The position numbers were made by a program, and so were the translations under genes. The notes beneath the pieces were generated by a model that was not told the DNA's origin, did not search any database, and was given only the letters and a program-made list of their open reading frames with translations. Below are positions 46,299 to 55,921 of a DNA stretch of 64,000 nucleotides, piece after piece (the first letter of the stretch is position 1; every line of letters begins with the position of its first letter). Source of the DNA: Baia soyae (GTDB lineage: Bacteria > Bacillota > Bacilli > Thermoactinomycetales > Thermoactinomycetaceae); contig NZ_SLXV01000005.1 of assembly GCF_004341445.1 (NCBI RefSeq), positions 1 through 64,000 of the forward strand, read 5' to 3'.

Positions 46299-47119
46299 GC
46301 AGGAGCATCGAAAAACTCGAATCATCTTCTCCTCAGATAGACCGCTGGGTTATACATAGCAAAGAATTAAATCTACCCTACCATCTAGATATTTCTGTAC
46401 CCACAAAACCAGCTCCACCTACAGGGTACCCAGTAATCTATATACTAGATGGGAATGCCTTTTTCCAGACCATACAGGAACAAGTTCGCTTACAATCAAA
46501 GCGGGCAGACAAAACAGGCATCCACCCTTCCATTGTCGTCAGCATCGGTTATCCAGGCGACAAAGACTTTAATCTTCCACGTCGCTTTTTTGATTTCACT
46601 GCACCATCCGCATCAGAGATTCCACCTAAGCCAAATGGTGAGAAATGGCCCGAATCAGGAGGGGCCGATCAGTTTCTCCACTTTATCGAAACCGAACTAA
46701 AGCCGTTTATTCTCGAGAAATACAAAGTAGATGAAAGCAAGCAGACCCTTTTAGGCCATTCTCTAGGAGGTTTGTTCGTTCTCGAAGTACTCTTTACCAA
46801 ACCTCAAGCTTTCCAAGGGTATGTCGCCAGCAGTCCTTCGATTTGGTGGAACCAATGTGATGTTTTAACGAGAGAAGCCAATCTCCCTTCTCTCCTCTCA
46901 TCCATTTCTTCCGAAGTTCGGCTCTTTCTGACGGTTGGCTCCTTAGAACTGGATCACATGGTCAAAGATGCTACTGCGCTAGCTAAAAGACTCCAAGCCC
47001 TAAACCACGACTCATTCAAAATGAACTTTCACAACGCAGAATTTGAAAATCATTTATCTGTCGTAGCTACCACACTCAGCCGTGCTCTACGTTTTGCCGG
47101 AAATAACGAGATATCATAA
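46295..47119 (+). CDS. besA: Ferric-bacillibactin esterase (BesA-like)
   Basis: BesA hydrolyses the trilactone of imported ferric bacillibactin so that iron can be released in the cytosol. The 274-residue alpha/beta hydrolase has the nucleophile elbow LLGHSLGGLFVLEVLF, YILDGNAFF near the N-terminus, and the family segment AFQGYVASSPSIWW. ATG 46295 overlaps the TGA of the ATPase gene (ATGA), with AAAGGAG upstream. A terminator follows. The catalytic Ser is in GHSLGG and a candidate His is in EFENHLS. Confidence 0.9.
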   Translation: MSRSIEKLESSSPQIDRWVIHSKELNLPYHLDISVPTKPAPPTGYPVIYILDGNAFFQTIQEQVRLQSKRADKTGIHPSIVVSIGYPGDKDFNLPRRFFDFTAPSASEIPPKPNGEKWPESGGADQFLHFIETELKPFILEKYKVDESKQTLLGHSLGGLFVLEVLFTKPQAFQGYVASSPSIWWNQCDVLTREANLPSLLSSISSEVRLFLTVGSLELDHMVKDATALAKRLQALNHDSFKMNFHNAEFENHLSVVATTLSRALRFAGNNEIS

Positions 47120-47128
47120 AGTTAAACC

Positions 47129-47168
47129 GATCGGTATGCAGATCCTAATTGCATGCCGATCTCTTTGA
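47129..47168 (+). terminator. Terminator of the uptake operon
   Basis: GATCGGTATGCA pairs with TGCATGCCGATC (one G-T), followed by a moderately T-rich tail. Confidence 0.7.
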
Positions 47169-47228
47169 TTTCATACATCTTTATCGTATAATACTAAGGT
47201 TAGTCATCACGGAAAGGCAGGCACTTGG

Positions 47229-48197
47229 ATGAAAACCATTCAAATCATTACAACAGGTGGCACGATTGGGATGGCTGTAGATCCCGAATCGCAAGGAGCA
47301 AAACCGACTAGCTTCTCATTTATCACAGATAACATTTCTCTATTTTCACCTTATGCCCACATACAAGTGGATTCTTATCTTAATATCCCAAGCCCACATA
47401 TGACACTGAATCATATGGTAAATCTCGCTCAAAAAGTGACACATTATCTGGAGCAACCCGAAATTGATGGAGTCGTCATCACCCATGGGACTGATACCAT
47501 GGAGGAAACTGCCTATTATCTACAACATGTCTTACCAAAAGGAAAGCCAGTTATCATAACAGGCTCAATGTCGAATCAAAGCGAGGCTAGTTTTGATGGA
47601 CTGCAAAATCTCGTTCACTCTGTACATATTGCAACTTTGCCTGAATCTGCACCCCATGGAGTCTTAGTTGTGTTTCAAAATGAGGTGCACAGCCCGATCT
47701 ATATGACGAAAACATATCCAGACCGCCTTCCTTTCTTCGAATCCTTAGTAGTGGGTCCGATGGCAAAGCGATTAAAAGCAGATGAATTCGAATGGATTGT
47801 CCCAGCACTCGACCACCCGCAATTCCCCATCCAATACTTAACCAAAGATGTCGTCCTCTTCACTGCTTATGCAGGCATGGATTGTTCTTACATCGATTGG
47901 GCAATTGCTAATAAAAAGGATGGCATCATCATTCAAGCACTCGGTTTCGGACATTTACCCCCGGCTGTCATCCCTTCCATAGTAGTAGCGATTCAATCCG
48001 GTATCCCCGTAGTCATCACTTCACGATGTGCTTATAGTACGACAGGTACCGCGTATGCATATGAAGGAGGAGGGAAACATTTAGAAGAACTTGGCTGTAT
48101 CCTTGCCCAAGGAAATGGTCAGAAAATAAGAATTTTCCTAAGTATGATCCTAGAGCAAACAACCAATTTAACCAAAATCAAAACCTACTTTAGTTAG
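47229..48197 (+). CDS. ansA: L-asparaginase
   Basis: This 322-residue enzyme hydrolyses asparagine to aspartate and ammonia. The first catalytic motif is IITTGGTIGMA at the start and the second is VVITHGTDTMEETAYYL near residue 85. There is no signal peptide, so it is cytosolic. It lies 18 bases before a purine-type permease and 100 bases after the siderophore operon terminator, so it is a separate two-gene unit; the link between the two is unclear. Confidence 0.93.
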   Translation: MKTIQIITTGGTIGMAVDPESQGAKPTSFSFITDNISLFSPYAHIQVDSYLNIPSPHMTLNHMVNLAQKVTHYLEQPEIDGVVITHGTDTMEETAYYLQHVLPKGKPVIITGSMSNQSEASFDGLQNLVHSVHIATLPESAPHGVLVVFQNEVHSPIYMTKTYPDRLPFFESLVVGPMAKRLKADEFEWIVPALDHPQFPIQYLTKDVVLFTAYAGMDCSYIDWAIANKKDGIIIQALGFGHLPPAVIPSIVVAIQSGIPVVITSRCAYSTTGTAYAYEGGGKHLEELGCILAQGNGQKIRIFLSMILEQTTNLTKIKTYFS

Positions 48198-48215
48198 AAA
48201 TCGAGGGAATCAATC

Positions 48216-49487
48216 TTGAAACCACTTCTTTCACTCTTTGAGTTTGAAAAAAATAATACTACGTTTCAACGAGAAATTACCGCAGGCTTAACCGCATTTT
48301 TCACCGTAGCCTATATCATCGTGGTAAATAGTTCCATCCTCCATGATAGCGGGATTAATCTTCAAATGGCCGTTTTAGCAACTGTTTTTGTTTCGATCTT
48401 CGGATGTCTATTGATGGGGCTATATGCAAATGCTCCTATCGTCCTCGTACCCGGCATGGGCATTAACACGTATTTCACCTATACCATCGTACACAACCAA
48501 GGTTTATCGTGGCAGTCAGCCCTGGGAATCGTCGTGGTCTCTGGTCTTATTTTCATCATCGTCGCGTTTTCCAGCATAGGGGTAAAAATCACCAAATCCA
48601 TCCCTGCATCTCTGAAGCACGCCATCTCCGTTGGTATTGGTGTCCTTATCACCTTTATTGGTCTGCAAAAAGGCGGAGTCGTCTTGGTTCACCCTCAAAC
48701 AGGGCTTCAATTAGGGAGTCTGAGTGATCCCCAAGTGATCCTAACCTTAATTGGTCTTTTGATTGCACTCGTCTTATTTATACTTGATCTAAAAACAGCA
48801 TTTTTGCTAACCATTCTCTCCATCACTGGCTTAGCCGCTTATATTGGAATCATAAACTTATCAGGGTCAAAGCCCCTACACATAAGCGAATACTCCTCGT
48901 TCTTTGGCTCATTTTCGCTCAAAGATATTGGTACAGTAGATTTCTGGTTAGCTGTTTTCTCGTTAACCCTTCTTTCTGTGTTTGAACATGTTGGCTTACT
49001 TCAAGGACTACTACCTAACAAAGATCGTTTTGCGCGATCCTTAAAAGCAGGTTCCATTACAGCTATGGTATCCGGATTATTTGGCACCAGTCCGACCATT
49101 AGTGCAGCCGAAAGCGCGGCTGGAACAGCGGTAGGGGGACGAACAGGGCTCACAGCAATCACAGCTGGAATTGCATTTGCGTTTACACTGTTGTTCTTAC
49201 CATTTATCAACATGATTCCAAACAGTGCTACCTCTCCCATACTCGTCATCGTTGGAGCACTCATGTTTCAATCCGTAAAAGAGATTCCGTTCCATAATCT
49301 CAGCGAAGCCATCCCTGCCTTTTTGCTTATCATCTTCATCGGCTTCACACAAAGCATCCCAGACGGAATGGCATTCGGCTTTATCAGCTACGCCATTATT
49401 CGGATTATCAATAAAGATTTCCGTAAAGATAATATTGTGTTATTTGTAATTGCAGGACTCTTCCTGATATCGTTGTTTTTGAAGTAA
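48216..49487 (+). CDS. NCS2 (AzgA/PbuG-type) purine permease
   Basis: This 423-residue membrane protein belongs to the nucleobase-cation symporter family that imports hypoxanthine, guanine or adenine. It begins LFEFEKNNTTFQREITAGLTAFFTVAYIIVVN and contains the substrate-site stretch GLFGTSPTISAAESAAG, both characteristic of the AzgA/PbuG branch. About 12 helices are visible. The start is TTG 48216 after GAGGGA. No purine riboswitch is visible upstream. Confidence 0.9.
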   Translation: MKPLLSLFEFEKNNTTFQREITAGLTAFFTVAYIIVVNSSILHDSGINLQMAVLATVFVSIFGCLLMGLYANAPIVLVPGMGINTYFTYTIVHNQGLSWQSALGIVVVSGLIFIIVAFSSIGVKITKSIPASLKHAISVGIGVLITFIGLQKGGVVLVHPQTGLQLGSLSDPQVILTLIGLLIALVLFILDLKTAFLLTILSITGLAAYIGIINLSGSKPLHISEYSSFFGSFSLKDIGTVDFWLAVFSLTLLSVFEHVGLLQGLLPNKDRFARSLKAGSITAMVSGLFGTSPTISAAESAAGTAVGGRTGLTAITAGIAFAFTLLFLPFINMIPNSATSPILVIVGALMFQSVKEIPFHNLSEAIPAFLLIIFIGFTQSIPDGMAFGFISYAIIRIINKDFRKDNIVLFVIAGLFLISLFLK

Positions 49488-49499
49488 ATGAATAGACAA

Positions 49500-49541
49500 A
49501 AAAGACCCCCTTACCAATTAAGATGGCTGAGGGGGTCTTTT
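49500..49541. terminator. Bidirectional terminator
   Basis: AAAAGACCCCC / GGGGGTCTTTT hairpin between convergent genes, with T-runs on both strands. Confidence 0.85.
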
Positions 49542-49563
49542 GCTTTCTCTGTTACATTATCTA

Positions 49564-50535
49564 TTACTTAAACCGCTTCCTTATTAAATCCTCTGCTATC
49601 TTCTTCCCATGATAACGGCCATTTTCTATAAAAATCTTAGTCGAATCAAATCCTGTAGCAACTACGCCTGCTAAATAGGCACCTGGGATACCCGTTTCCA
49701 TCGAGTCGCTTAAAATGGGAACATATCGCTTGGAATCGATCTCAACACCCAGTTTCTCTAAAAACGATAGATTAGGACGATAGCCAATCATGGCAAATAC
49801 GACATCGGCAGGAATCGATATCTGTTCCCCCTTTGCATCCACAATCACCTCATGGGGTGTAATCTCCTTCATTTGTGCTCCCCAGACCATCTTCACTCGT
49901 CCATGTTCAATAGCTGCTTCAATTTGTGGTAGCACCCATGCCTTCACGCTAGATGGAAAAGCATCCTTACGATATACCATCGTGACATCCGTTCCTGCTA
50001 ATGATAGCTCTAAAGCTGTATCAATAGCAGAGTTACGACCACCTATGACGACCGCCTTTTGATGCGCATAAGGGTGTGCATCTTTAAAGTAGTGATGGAC
50101 ATGAGGCAAATCCTCCCCAGGTACCGCTAGTAAATTAGGATTATCATAATAACCAGTAGCAAGGATTACATTTCGGGCCTCATAAACCTGTTTCCCTTGG
50201 CGATTTTCACTTGTTATGCGAAATCCATCTGGTGTTCTCTGTATATCGACTACTTCTTCATGTGTATGAATCCGAATTTGAAACAGATGAGCCAATGTAC
50301 GAAAATACTTGAGTGCCTCTTCCCTACTTGGCCTCTCTTTAGAAGAGATAAAAGGAACTCCACCAATTTCGATCTTATCCGGAGTGCTAAAAAAAGTCAT
50401 AGATGATGGGTAGTGATAGACAGAGTTAACAGCACATCCCTTTTCTAAGATGAGTGGCTCGATTCCCGCCTTTTTCAATTCAATAGCTGTAGATAATCCA
50501 CAAGGACCCGCACCAATAATGATGGCTTCCTGCAT
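49564..50535 (-). CDS. ypdA: YpdA family FAD-dependent reductase (bacillithiol disulfide reductase)
   Basis: YpdA reduces bacillithiol disulfide with NADPH. The 323-residue protein has the FAD motif AIIIGAGPCGLSTAIELKKAG with the Cys residue typical of YpdA, NADPH motif KAVVIGGRNSAIDTALEL, and ILATGYYDNPN. Thioredoxin-reductase CxxC is absent, as expected. ATG 50535 follows AAAGGAATGAAGTTTG; a TTG three bases earlier is unlikely. Adjacent to glutamate dehydrogenase, as in B. subtilis ypdA-gudB. Confidence 0.88.
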   Translation of the reverse strand: MQEAIIIGAGPCGLSTAIELKKAGIEPLILEKGCAVNSVYHYPSSMTFFSTPDKIEIGGVPFISSKERPSREEALKYFRTLAHLFQIRIHTHEEVVDIQRTPDGFRITSENRQGKQVYEARNVILATGYYDNPNLLAVPGEDLPHVHHYFKDAHPYAHQKAVVIGGRNSAIDTALELSLAGTDVTMVYRKDAFPSSVKAWVLPQIEAAIEHGRVKMVWGAQMKEITPHEVIVDAKGEQISIPADVVFAMIGYRPNLSFLEKLGVEIDSKRYVPILSDSMETGIPGAYLAGVVATGFDSTKIFIENGRYHGKKIAEDLIRKRFK

Positions 50536-50557
50536 CAAACTTCATTCCTTTGCCAAA

Positions 50558-50588
50558 AGAAAAACACCCGTTTATAGGGCGTTTTTCT
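50558..50588 (-). terminator. Terminator after gudB
   Basis: AAAAACGCCC / GGGTGTTTTT stem (one G-T) and T-run on the minus strand, between gudB and ypdA, so the two are separate transcripts or read through partially. Confidence 0.75.
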
Positions 50589-50608
50589 ATTCGAGATCGT
50601 TATTTTTA

Positions 50609-51892
50609 TTATACCCAACCTCTGAAGCGTGATGCCTCAGCCATCTTTCGTACCCCTACCATGTAGGCGGCCAAGCGCATGTCCACTCCCCGAGATTCAG
50701 CAGCGTTATAAACATTCTCAAAGCCTTTAACCATCACTTTTTCGAGTTTCTCTTCCACTTCTTCCTCAGTCCAGTAATAACCTTGATTGTTCTGAACCCA
50801 CTCGAAATAAGAGACAGTTACTCCACCCGCACTTGCCAGTACGTCTGGAACGATCAAAACACCGCGTTCATGAAGGATTTTCGTCGCTTCAAGTGTCGTT
50901 GGACCATTCGCCGCTTCTACTACAATGCCCGCCTTAATGTTATGAGCATTTTTCGCCGTAATCTGGTTTTCGACAGCAGCTGGAACCAGAATATCACAAT
51001 CAAGCTCTAATAGCTCTTGGTTTGTAATCGTCTCTTTAAACAAGTTCGTTACAGTCCCAAAAGAATCACGACGCTCGATCAAATATTCTATATCTAAGCC
51101 ATCTGGATCATGCAAAGCCGCCTGAGCATCGGAAATCCCGATTACTTTTGCGCCTGCTTCATGCATAAATTTCGCTAGGAAACTACCTGCATTACCAAAA
51201 CCTTGAACCACAACTCGCGCGCCTTTTAGTTCTAAGCCACGTTTTTTAGCGGCTTCTCCGATCATGATCGTAACACCTTTAGCAGTAGCCGTTTCACGTC
51301 CTCGTGATCCTCCAAGCACCAAAGGCTTACCTGTAATAAAGCCAGGTGAATCGAATTCACGAATACGGCTATATTCATCCATCATCCATGCCATTACTTG
51401 CGAGTTTGTAAACACATCTGGTGCAGGGATATCCTTTGTAGGCCCCACTAGTTGGCTAATAGCTCGTACATAGCCACGAGAGATACGTTCTAGCTCACCA
51501 AATGACATTTGACGCGGATCACAGATGATACCACCTTTACCACCGCCGTATGGCAAATCGACAATTCCCGATTTTAAACTCATCCAAATTGAAAGCGCTT
51601 TCACTTCTGATTCGGTCACATCCGGATGAAAACGTACTCCACCCTTAGTCGGACCCACTGCATCATTATGTTGCGCGCGATATCCAGTAAATACCTGCAC
51701 AGAACCGTCATCCATTTTAATGGGAATACGCACAGTCAATACGCGTAGGGGTTCCTTTAACAACTCATACATCGCTTCTGAATATCCAAGCTTATCAAGT
51801 GCTTCTTTAATAACGGTTTGTGTTGATACAAGTACATCTAGATTTTCCTGTTCACGAGACTCCTGACCTGTGGCCATCGTATGTTGTCCCAT
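50609..51892 (-). CDS. gudB: NAD-dependent glutamate dehydrogenase
   Basis: This 427-residue enzyme interconverts glutamate and 2-oxoglutarate. The active-site region is KGGVRFHPDVTESEVKALSIWMSLKSGIVDLPYGGGKGG, seen with the catalytic Lys near residue 105, and the cofactor site follows in VVVQGFGNAGSFLAKFM. Position between ypdA and a mecA-like gene matches B. subtilis gudB rather than rocG. I start at ATG 51892, 6 bases after GAGGTG; ATG 51895 and earlier GTG codons are less likely. Confidence 0.95.
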   Translation of the reverse strand: MGQHTMATGQESREQENLDVLVSTQTVIKEALDKLGYSEAMYELLKEPLRVLTVRIPIKMDDGSVQVFTGYRAQHNDAVGPTKGGVRFHPDVTESEVKALSIWMSLKSGIVDLPYGGGKGGIICDPRQMSFGELERISRGYVRAISQLVGPTKDIPAPDVFTNSQVMAWMMDEYSRIREFDSPGFITGKPLVLGGSRGRETATAKGVTIMIGEAAKKRGLELKGARVVVQGFGNAGSFLAKFMHEAGAKVIGISDAQAALHDPDGLDIEYLIERRDSFGTVTNLFKETITNQELLELDCDILVPAAVENQITAKNAHNIKAGIVVEAANGPTTLEATKILHERGVLIVPDVLASAGGVTVSYFEWVQNNQGYYWTEEEVEEKLEKVMVKGFENVYNAAESRGVDMRLAAYMVGVRKMAEASRFRGWV

Positions 51893-52072
51893 CATTACCA
51901 CCTCGAAGAGTAATTACAAATAAAAGAAAAAGACTAAAGCGTTGCAGAAATGTAATAGCAAACCAAGTATACACCAATTATATTAGGTAAGAGAACCCCT
52001 ATCACTACCACACTCTACTACATTATGATTCCAGAATCAATTGTATAGAGCAAAATGGATTTTTATTGATGA

Positions 52073-52100
52073 CAAAAAGCACGTCCTATGCCGGACGTGC
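52073..52100 (-). terminator. Terminator after mecA
   Basis: GCACGTCC / GGACGTGC hairpin followed by TTTTTG on the minus strand, one base after the stop codon. Confidence 0.88.
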
Positions 52101-52101
52101 C

Positions 52102-52701
52102 TCAATCACTTGTACCAAAACATTTATTAATCTCACGGATCGCATTATTCCCCCAGATTACTTTGCCATACTCAGTAAGAACAGCATCCGTGACTGTAGA
52201 GGCTTCTCCATACTCAGATAACATTGCGACCAGTGTATCCAGATTAGGTGCTTCCAATCCTTCATCTAGCACTAGATAGTAAACATCTTGGTAGGTGTAT
52301 ACTCTTCCACCTTGAGGAATAATTGACTTCATGCGTATCGCTGCCTGAATCAGATATTCGAGGTCAGAAAAACGGAAAATAACTCGATCCGTCTCTTCCA
52401 TAGTGACTTCTAACTCATACATATCATCTGTATCAAAGTCATCATCGCTTGCCTGTGGTGTACGACCACGAGTTACCACCACAACCATACCTTGTGCAGG
52501 CATTGCAAACACCTCTACTGCAACAGGTCCAGCAATCTCAAAGCCCAATTCTTGGTATGCATGCTCCATCATATCGTTGAACAATTCATGTACCTTAGGG
52601 ATATCACGCCACATGTCTTCTTTCTTGATCCCGCGATCCATGAGATCGTCTAAGGTCAAGAAGAAACGGACCTTGTCTCCCCCTAGACGCTCGACACGCA
52701 T
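52102..52701 (-). CDS. mecA: Adaptor protein MecA/YpbH
   Basis: MecA-family adaptors deliver substrates such as ComK or aggregated proteins to ClpCP. The 199-residue protein has the N-terminal substrate domain starting MRVERLGGDKVRFFLTLDDL, an acidic linker around ASDDDFDTDD, and the C-terminal ClpC-binding domain with VIFRFSDLEYLIQAA. ATG 52701 follows GGGAGGGTTAATC. The locus beside gudB is the ypbH position of B. subtilis, so it may be the YpbH paralogue; if only one copy exists in the genome, MecA is the better name. Confidence 0.9.
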   Translation of the reverse strand: MRVERLGGDKVRFFLTLDDLMDRGIKKEDMWRDIPKVHELFNDMMEHAYQELGFEIAGPVAVEVFAMPAQGMVVVVTRGRTPQASDDDFDTDDMYELEVTMEETDRVIFRFSDLEYLIQAAIRMKSIIPQGGRVYTYQDVYYLVLDEGLEAPNLDTLVAMLSEYGEASTVTDAVLTEYGKVIWGNNAIREINKCFGTSD

Positions 52702-52832
52702 GATTAACCCTCCCTCACTGGAGACCTCCACAACATATAATATGTGGAGAAAGAGTGAACCGTTCCGTCCTCGGGTCTCCATTTCTTTCTTCTTTTATTT
52801 TACACGATTTAGTAAGCTTTTGCATTAGCCAC

Positions 52833-53210
52833 TCAAAGCCACGTGGTGGTTTTCTGTTTCTTTACCCATCTTTTCCCCTCTTGTAAACCTATTAACAAAC
52901 AAAAAAGGAGAATAATCAACGGAGAAGACCAGATTAATAATAAGAGAAGTCCTATGTATCCTAGACAGATAAAAAACTCAATATTTATCCCTTTCCGTAG
53001 CCGTTCCCAAGGTAGCTCCAACAACATACCAAATATATATAAAAAGTTAGTAATGCATAAAAAAACACTGCTGATATAAAATAACATAACAATCAGGAAG
53101 CGATAGTTTAGATACTGCCACCAACTATTTGTGTCAGTGTAGTCTAAGCTCACTGCCACAAAAACAAGCAAAGATGTAAACAGAAGCAAAGAAATCTTTC
53201 GCACTATCAT
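52833..53210 (-). CDS. Small multi-pass membrane protein, unknown
   Basis: This 125-residue protein has three to four hydrophobic helices (about residues 5-23, 37-65 and 80-107) and a Lys-rich C-terminal tail (WVKKQKTTTWL). AAAGGAG lies 9 bases before the ATG, so it is probably real. I do not recognise a family. It lies between mecA and fer, facing away from fer; there is no clear operon partner. Confidence 0.6.
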   Translation of the reverse strand: MIVRKISLLLFTSLLVFVAVSLDYTDTNSWWQYLNYRFLIVMLFYISSVFLCITNFLYIFGMLLELPWERLRKGINIEFFICLGYIGLLLLLIWSSPLIILLFCLLIGLQEGKRWVKKQKTTTWL

Positions 53211-53315
53211 AGTATGTTTCTCCTTTAATGTTTGAAACTAGTCTATGAGCTTAGACAAGCAAACATCCTTCTCCATTTACGAAATAACAAAAAAATCTTG
53301 ATCTTTTCGCAATGA

Positions 53316-53630
<315 letters not shown>

Positions 53631-53644
53631 TATTTTTTTGAGAC

Positions 53645-53672
53645 TTGCAATCATTCATATGTATGATTGCAA
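53645..53672. repeat. 10-bp inverted repeat after fer
   Basis: TTGCAATCAT and its exact complement around an 8-base loop, between the fer stop codon and a proper terminator. No T-run follows. It may stabilise the mRNA 3' end. Confidence 0.5.
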
Positions 53673-53676
53673 CTAC

Positions 53677-53721
53677 AATACCTAGTGAGCTTCTATTGAA
53701 GTCTACTAGGTATTGTTTTTT
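53677..53721 (+). terminator. Terminator after fer
   Basis: AATACCTAGT / ACTAGGTATT stem followed by GTTTTTTATTT. Confidence 0.88.
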
Positions 53722-53834
53722 ATTTGCTTCCTCTTGAAAAACTGAATACAATGGGAATAGACGAAAATCGGTAGCAAAACTTGCTCCACACGATCGTCCA
53801 TTACATATCGCATTACAATTTAGGAGGAACTCTT

Positions 53835-54329
53835 ATGTCTAAAGAACTAGTAGTAGATGCTTTTATTGAAATTCCTACAGGAAGTCAAAACAAATATGAA
53901 TTTGACAAAGAAAACGGTGTGTTCCGTCTGGATCGTGTATTATTTTCCCCTATGCATTATCCAACCGAATACGGCTACTTAGAAGGAACCCTTGCTAAAG
54001 ATGGTGATCCACTTGACATCCTAGTCCTTACAAGCTTCCCAACCTTCCCAGGTTGCGTCATCTCTAGCCGTATAGTTGGCGTACTAGTCATGTCAGATGA
54101 CAAAGGCCAAGATGAAAAAGTACTTGCTGTACCAACAGAAGATCCACGTTTTAAAGACATCAAATCCTTGGATGACGTAACTGATCATGTGAAGAAAGAA
54201 ATCGAACATTTCTTCCGCGTCTACAAAGATCTTGAAAACAAAACCACCGTCATCGAAGGTTGGCAAGGCGCAGATTTCGCTGCTAATCTATACCAAGAAT
54301 GCTTAGATCGTTATCAAAGCAATAAATAA
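53835..54329 (+). CDS. ppa: Inorganic pyrophosphatase (family I)
   Basis: This 164-residue cytosolic enzyme hydrolyses pyrophosphate. The family I signature DGDPLDILVLT near residue 61 supplies metal-binding Asp residues, preceded by YPTEYGYLEGTL; VPTEDPRFKDIKSL is the third conserved block. ATG 53835 follows AGGAGGAACTCTT; an upstream ATG at 53781 is not supported. Many Bacilli use a family II enzyme instead, so this type is mildly informative about lineage. Confidence 0.95.
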   Translation: MSKELVVDAFIEIPTGSQNKYEFDKENGVFRLDRVLFSPMHYPTEYGYLEGTLAKDGDPLDILVLTSFPTFPGCVISSRIVGVLVMSDDKGQDEKVLAVPTEDPRFKDIKSLDDVTDHVKKEIEHFFRVYKDLENKTTVIEGWQGADFAANLYQECLDRYQSNK

Positions 54330-54351
54330 AAATAATGATACAAACAGTCTA

Positions 54352-54378
54352 AAGAGAGCCGATTTGGCTCTCTTTCTT
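54352..54378 (+). terminator. Terminator after ppa
   Basis: AAGAGAGCC / GGCTCTCTT hairpin with a T-rich tail. Confidence 0.8.
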
Positions 54379-54412
54379 ATATAATCTGCTAAAAAACACG
54401 AATTAAAATCCG

Positions 54413-54441
54413 TTGACTCGTTATATTATTCGTGTTAATGT
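54413..54441 (+). promoter_or_regulatory. Candidate promoter of the T-box operon
   Basis: TTGACT, a 17-base spacer and TAATGT preceded by TGT (extended -10 style), just upstream of the leader. Confidence 0.4.
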
Positions 54442-54475
54442 AGATGAAACTTCAAATATGACATTACTTTGATGG

Positions 54476-54737
54476 AGCCAAATGAATGCATTCACTCTCA
54501 GAGAGCCGGTGGTAGGTGCGAACCGGTAGGAAATCATTCATAGAGCACTCCGGAGTAGACTAGCTGAACTCTATGAATAGTAGGTTAGTACGGTGGAAAC
54601 CGTTATCCCATGTGTCGATATGTTTTATTTCGACCAACAAGGTCATATGTGTGAGCATATGACAAACTGAGGGTGGCACCACGACCTTTCGTCCCTCATC
54701 CATAATAGGATGAGTATGGGATGAAAGGTCTTTTTTT
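54476..54737 (+). promoter_or_regulatory. T-box leader (tRNA-sensing attenuator), probably serine-specific
   Basis: The highly conserved T-box AGGGTGGCACCACG is at 54670-54683, and it is followed by a terminator whose stem is GACCTTTC (54683-54690) / GAAAGGTC (54723-54730) with a T7 run. Upstream are the stem I type elements AGAGAGCCGGTGG, GGTGCGAACCGG and CTCCGGAG. Uncharged tRNA would favour the antiterminator and switch on the aminotransferase-serA operon. Serine is the expected effector because of the genes; I could not fix the specifier codon with certainty (TCT and AGC triplets are both nearby). Confidence 0.9.
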
Positions 54738-54763
54738 ATTACCTTTGAGGAGGAATTATACCC

Positions 54764-55921
54764 ATGACATTTTCGGAAAAGTTTCATCTACGCATCCCCG
54801 GGCCTACGCCCATCCCATCACGAGTTCAACAAGCGATGAATCAACCGATCTTCGGACATCGTAGCCCTGAAGCCACACAGCTCATTCTCGAATGTAGTCA
54901 ACAACTAAAGCCTATTTTTGGCACAGAGCAAGACCCGCTCATTCTCACCAGTAGCGGTACATCTGCCTTAGAAGCGGCTGTTATCAACACATTATCGCCT
55001 GGGGACGAAGCTCTAGTGATCGTCACAGGAGCATTTGGCGACCGCTTTGCAAAAATCGTGGAGCGTTATGGATTCACACTACATCGGCTCGATATCGAAT
55101 GGGGGAAAGCATGTAGACCTGAACAGTTACAAGCAGCACTCCAGCAGCACCCTAAGACGAAAGCTGTTTTTGTCACGTACTGTGAGACGTCTACAGGTGT
55201 CTTAAATCCGATTCAAGAACTATCTCAAGTGGTTCGCACTCACTCAGAAGCTCTTTTCATCGTAGATGGTGTTAGTTGCTTAGGCGCCGTACCTTGTCAG
55301 ATGGACGACTGGGGACTTGATATAGTCGTAACGGGTTCACAAAAAGCCCTTATGCTCCCACCAGGGTTAGCGTTTATCGCCGTCAGCGAGCGTGCATGGG
55401 GAGAAATTGAACAGAATCAAACATCTAGTTTCTATCTAGATTTACTTCGTTATCGAGACAGCTTATCACAAAACACAACTCCTTATACTCCGGCTGTTTC
55501 CCTGCTTCTAGGTCTAAAAGAAGCACTATGCATGTTAGAAGAAGAGGGGTTGGAGCAAGTCTTTAAGCGACATGAGTTATTGATGAACATGTGCCGAGCA
55601 GGAGTGCAAAGCCTTGGACTCACCCTCATGGCAAGTGATCAAGACTCCTCTCCTACTGTTACCTCGATTTACGGTGGAGCTGAGGCATGGAGTTCAGAAG
55701 ACGTAAGAAAGCATTTAAAACAATTACGCGTCTTAGTAGCGGGTGGACAACAACATTTAAAAGGACAGATATTCCGTATCGGTCATATGGGCTACTGTGA
55801 TTCTCTAGACGTACTAACCGCTTTAAGCGCACTCGAAATCGCCCTTATCCAAGCAGGAGCATCTGTTTCACTTGGTTCTGGCGTAAAAGCAGCTCAGGAG
55901 GTGTACCTTAACCATGTATAA
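54764..55921 (+). CDS. Class V aminotransferase (serine/alanine-glyoxylate type) in serine operon
   Basis: This 385-residue PLP enzyme belongs to the small-subunit hydrogenase / alanine-glyoxylate aminotransferase group. It has LRIPGPTPIPSRVQQAM at the start, LILTSSGTSALEAAV, and the PLP lysine in VVTGSQKALMLPPGLAF near residue 190. It is not a SerC-type phosphoserine aminotransferase by sequence. It lies under a T-box and overlaps serA by 8 bases. I infer that it replaces SerC by transaminating phosphohydroxypyruvate or hydroxypyruvate; a serine-pyruvate or serine-glyoxylate reaction is the alternative. Confidence 0.85.
   Translation: MTFSEKFHLRIPGPTPIPSRVQQAMNQPIFGHRSPEATQLILECSQQLKPIFGTEQDPLILTSSGTSALEAAVINTLSPGDEALVIVTGAFGDRFAKIVERYGFTLHRLDIEWGKACRPEQLQAALQQHPKTKAVFVTYCETSTGVLNPIQELSQVVRTHSEALFIVDGVSCLGAVPCQMDDWGLDIVVTGSQKALMLPPGLAFIAVSERAWGEIEQNQTSSFYLDLLRYRDSLSQNTTPYTPAVSLLLGLKEALCMLEEEGLEQVFKRHELLMNMCRAGVQSLGLTLMASDQDSSPTVTSIYGGAEAWSSEDVRKHLKQLRVLVAGGQQHLKGQIFRIGHMGYCDSLDVLTALSALEIALIQAGASVSLGSGVKAAQEVYLNHV

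Noticed and set aside
54764-55921. Aminotransferase as SerC
   Set aside because: Sequence motifs are of the alanine-glyoxylate/serine-pyruvate group, not the phosphoserine aminotransferase group; only context links it to serine synthesis.
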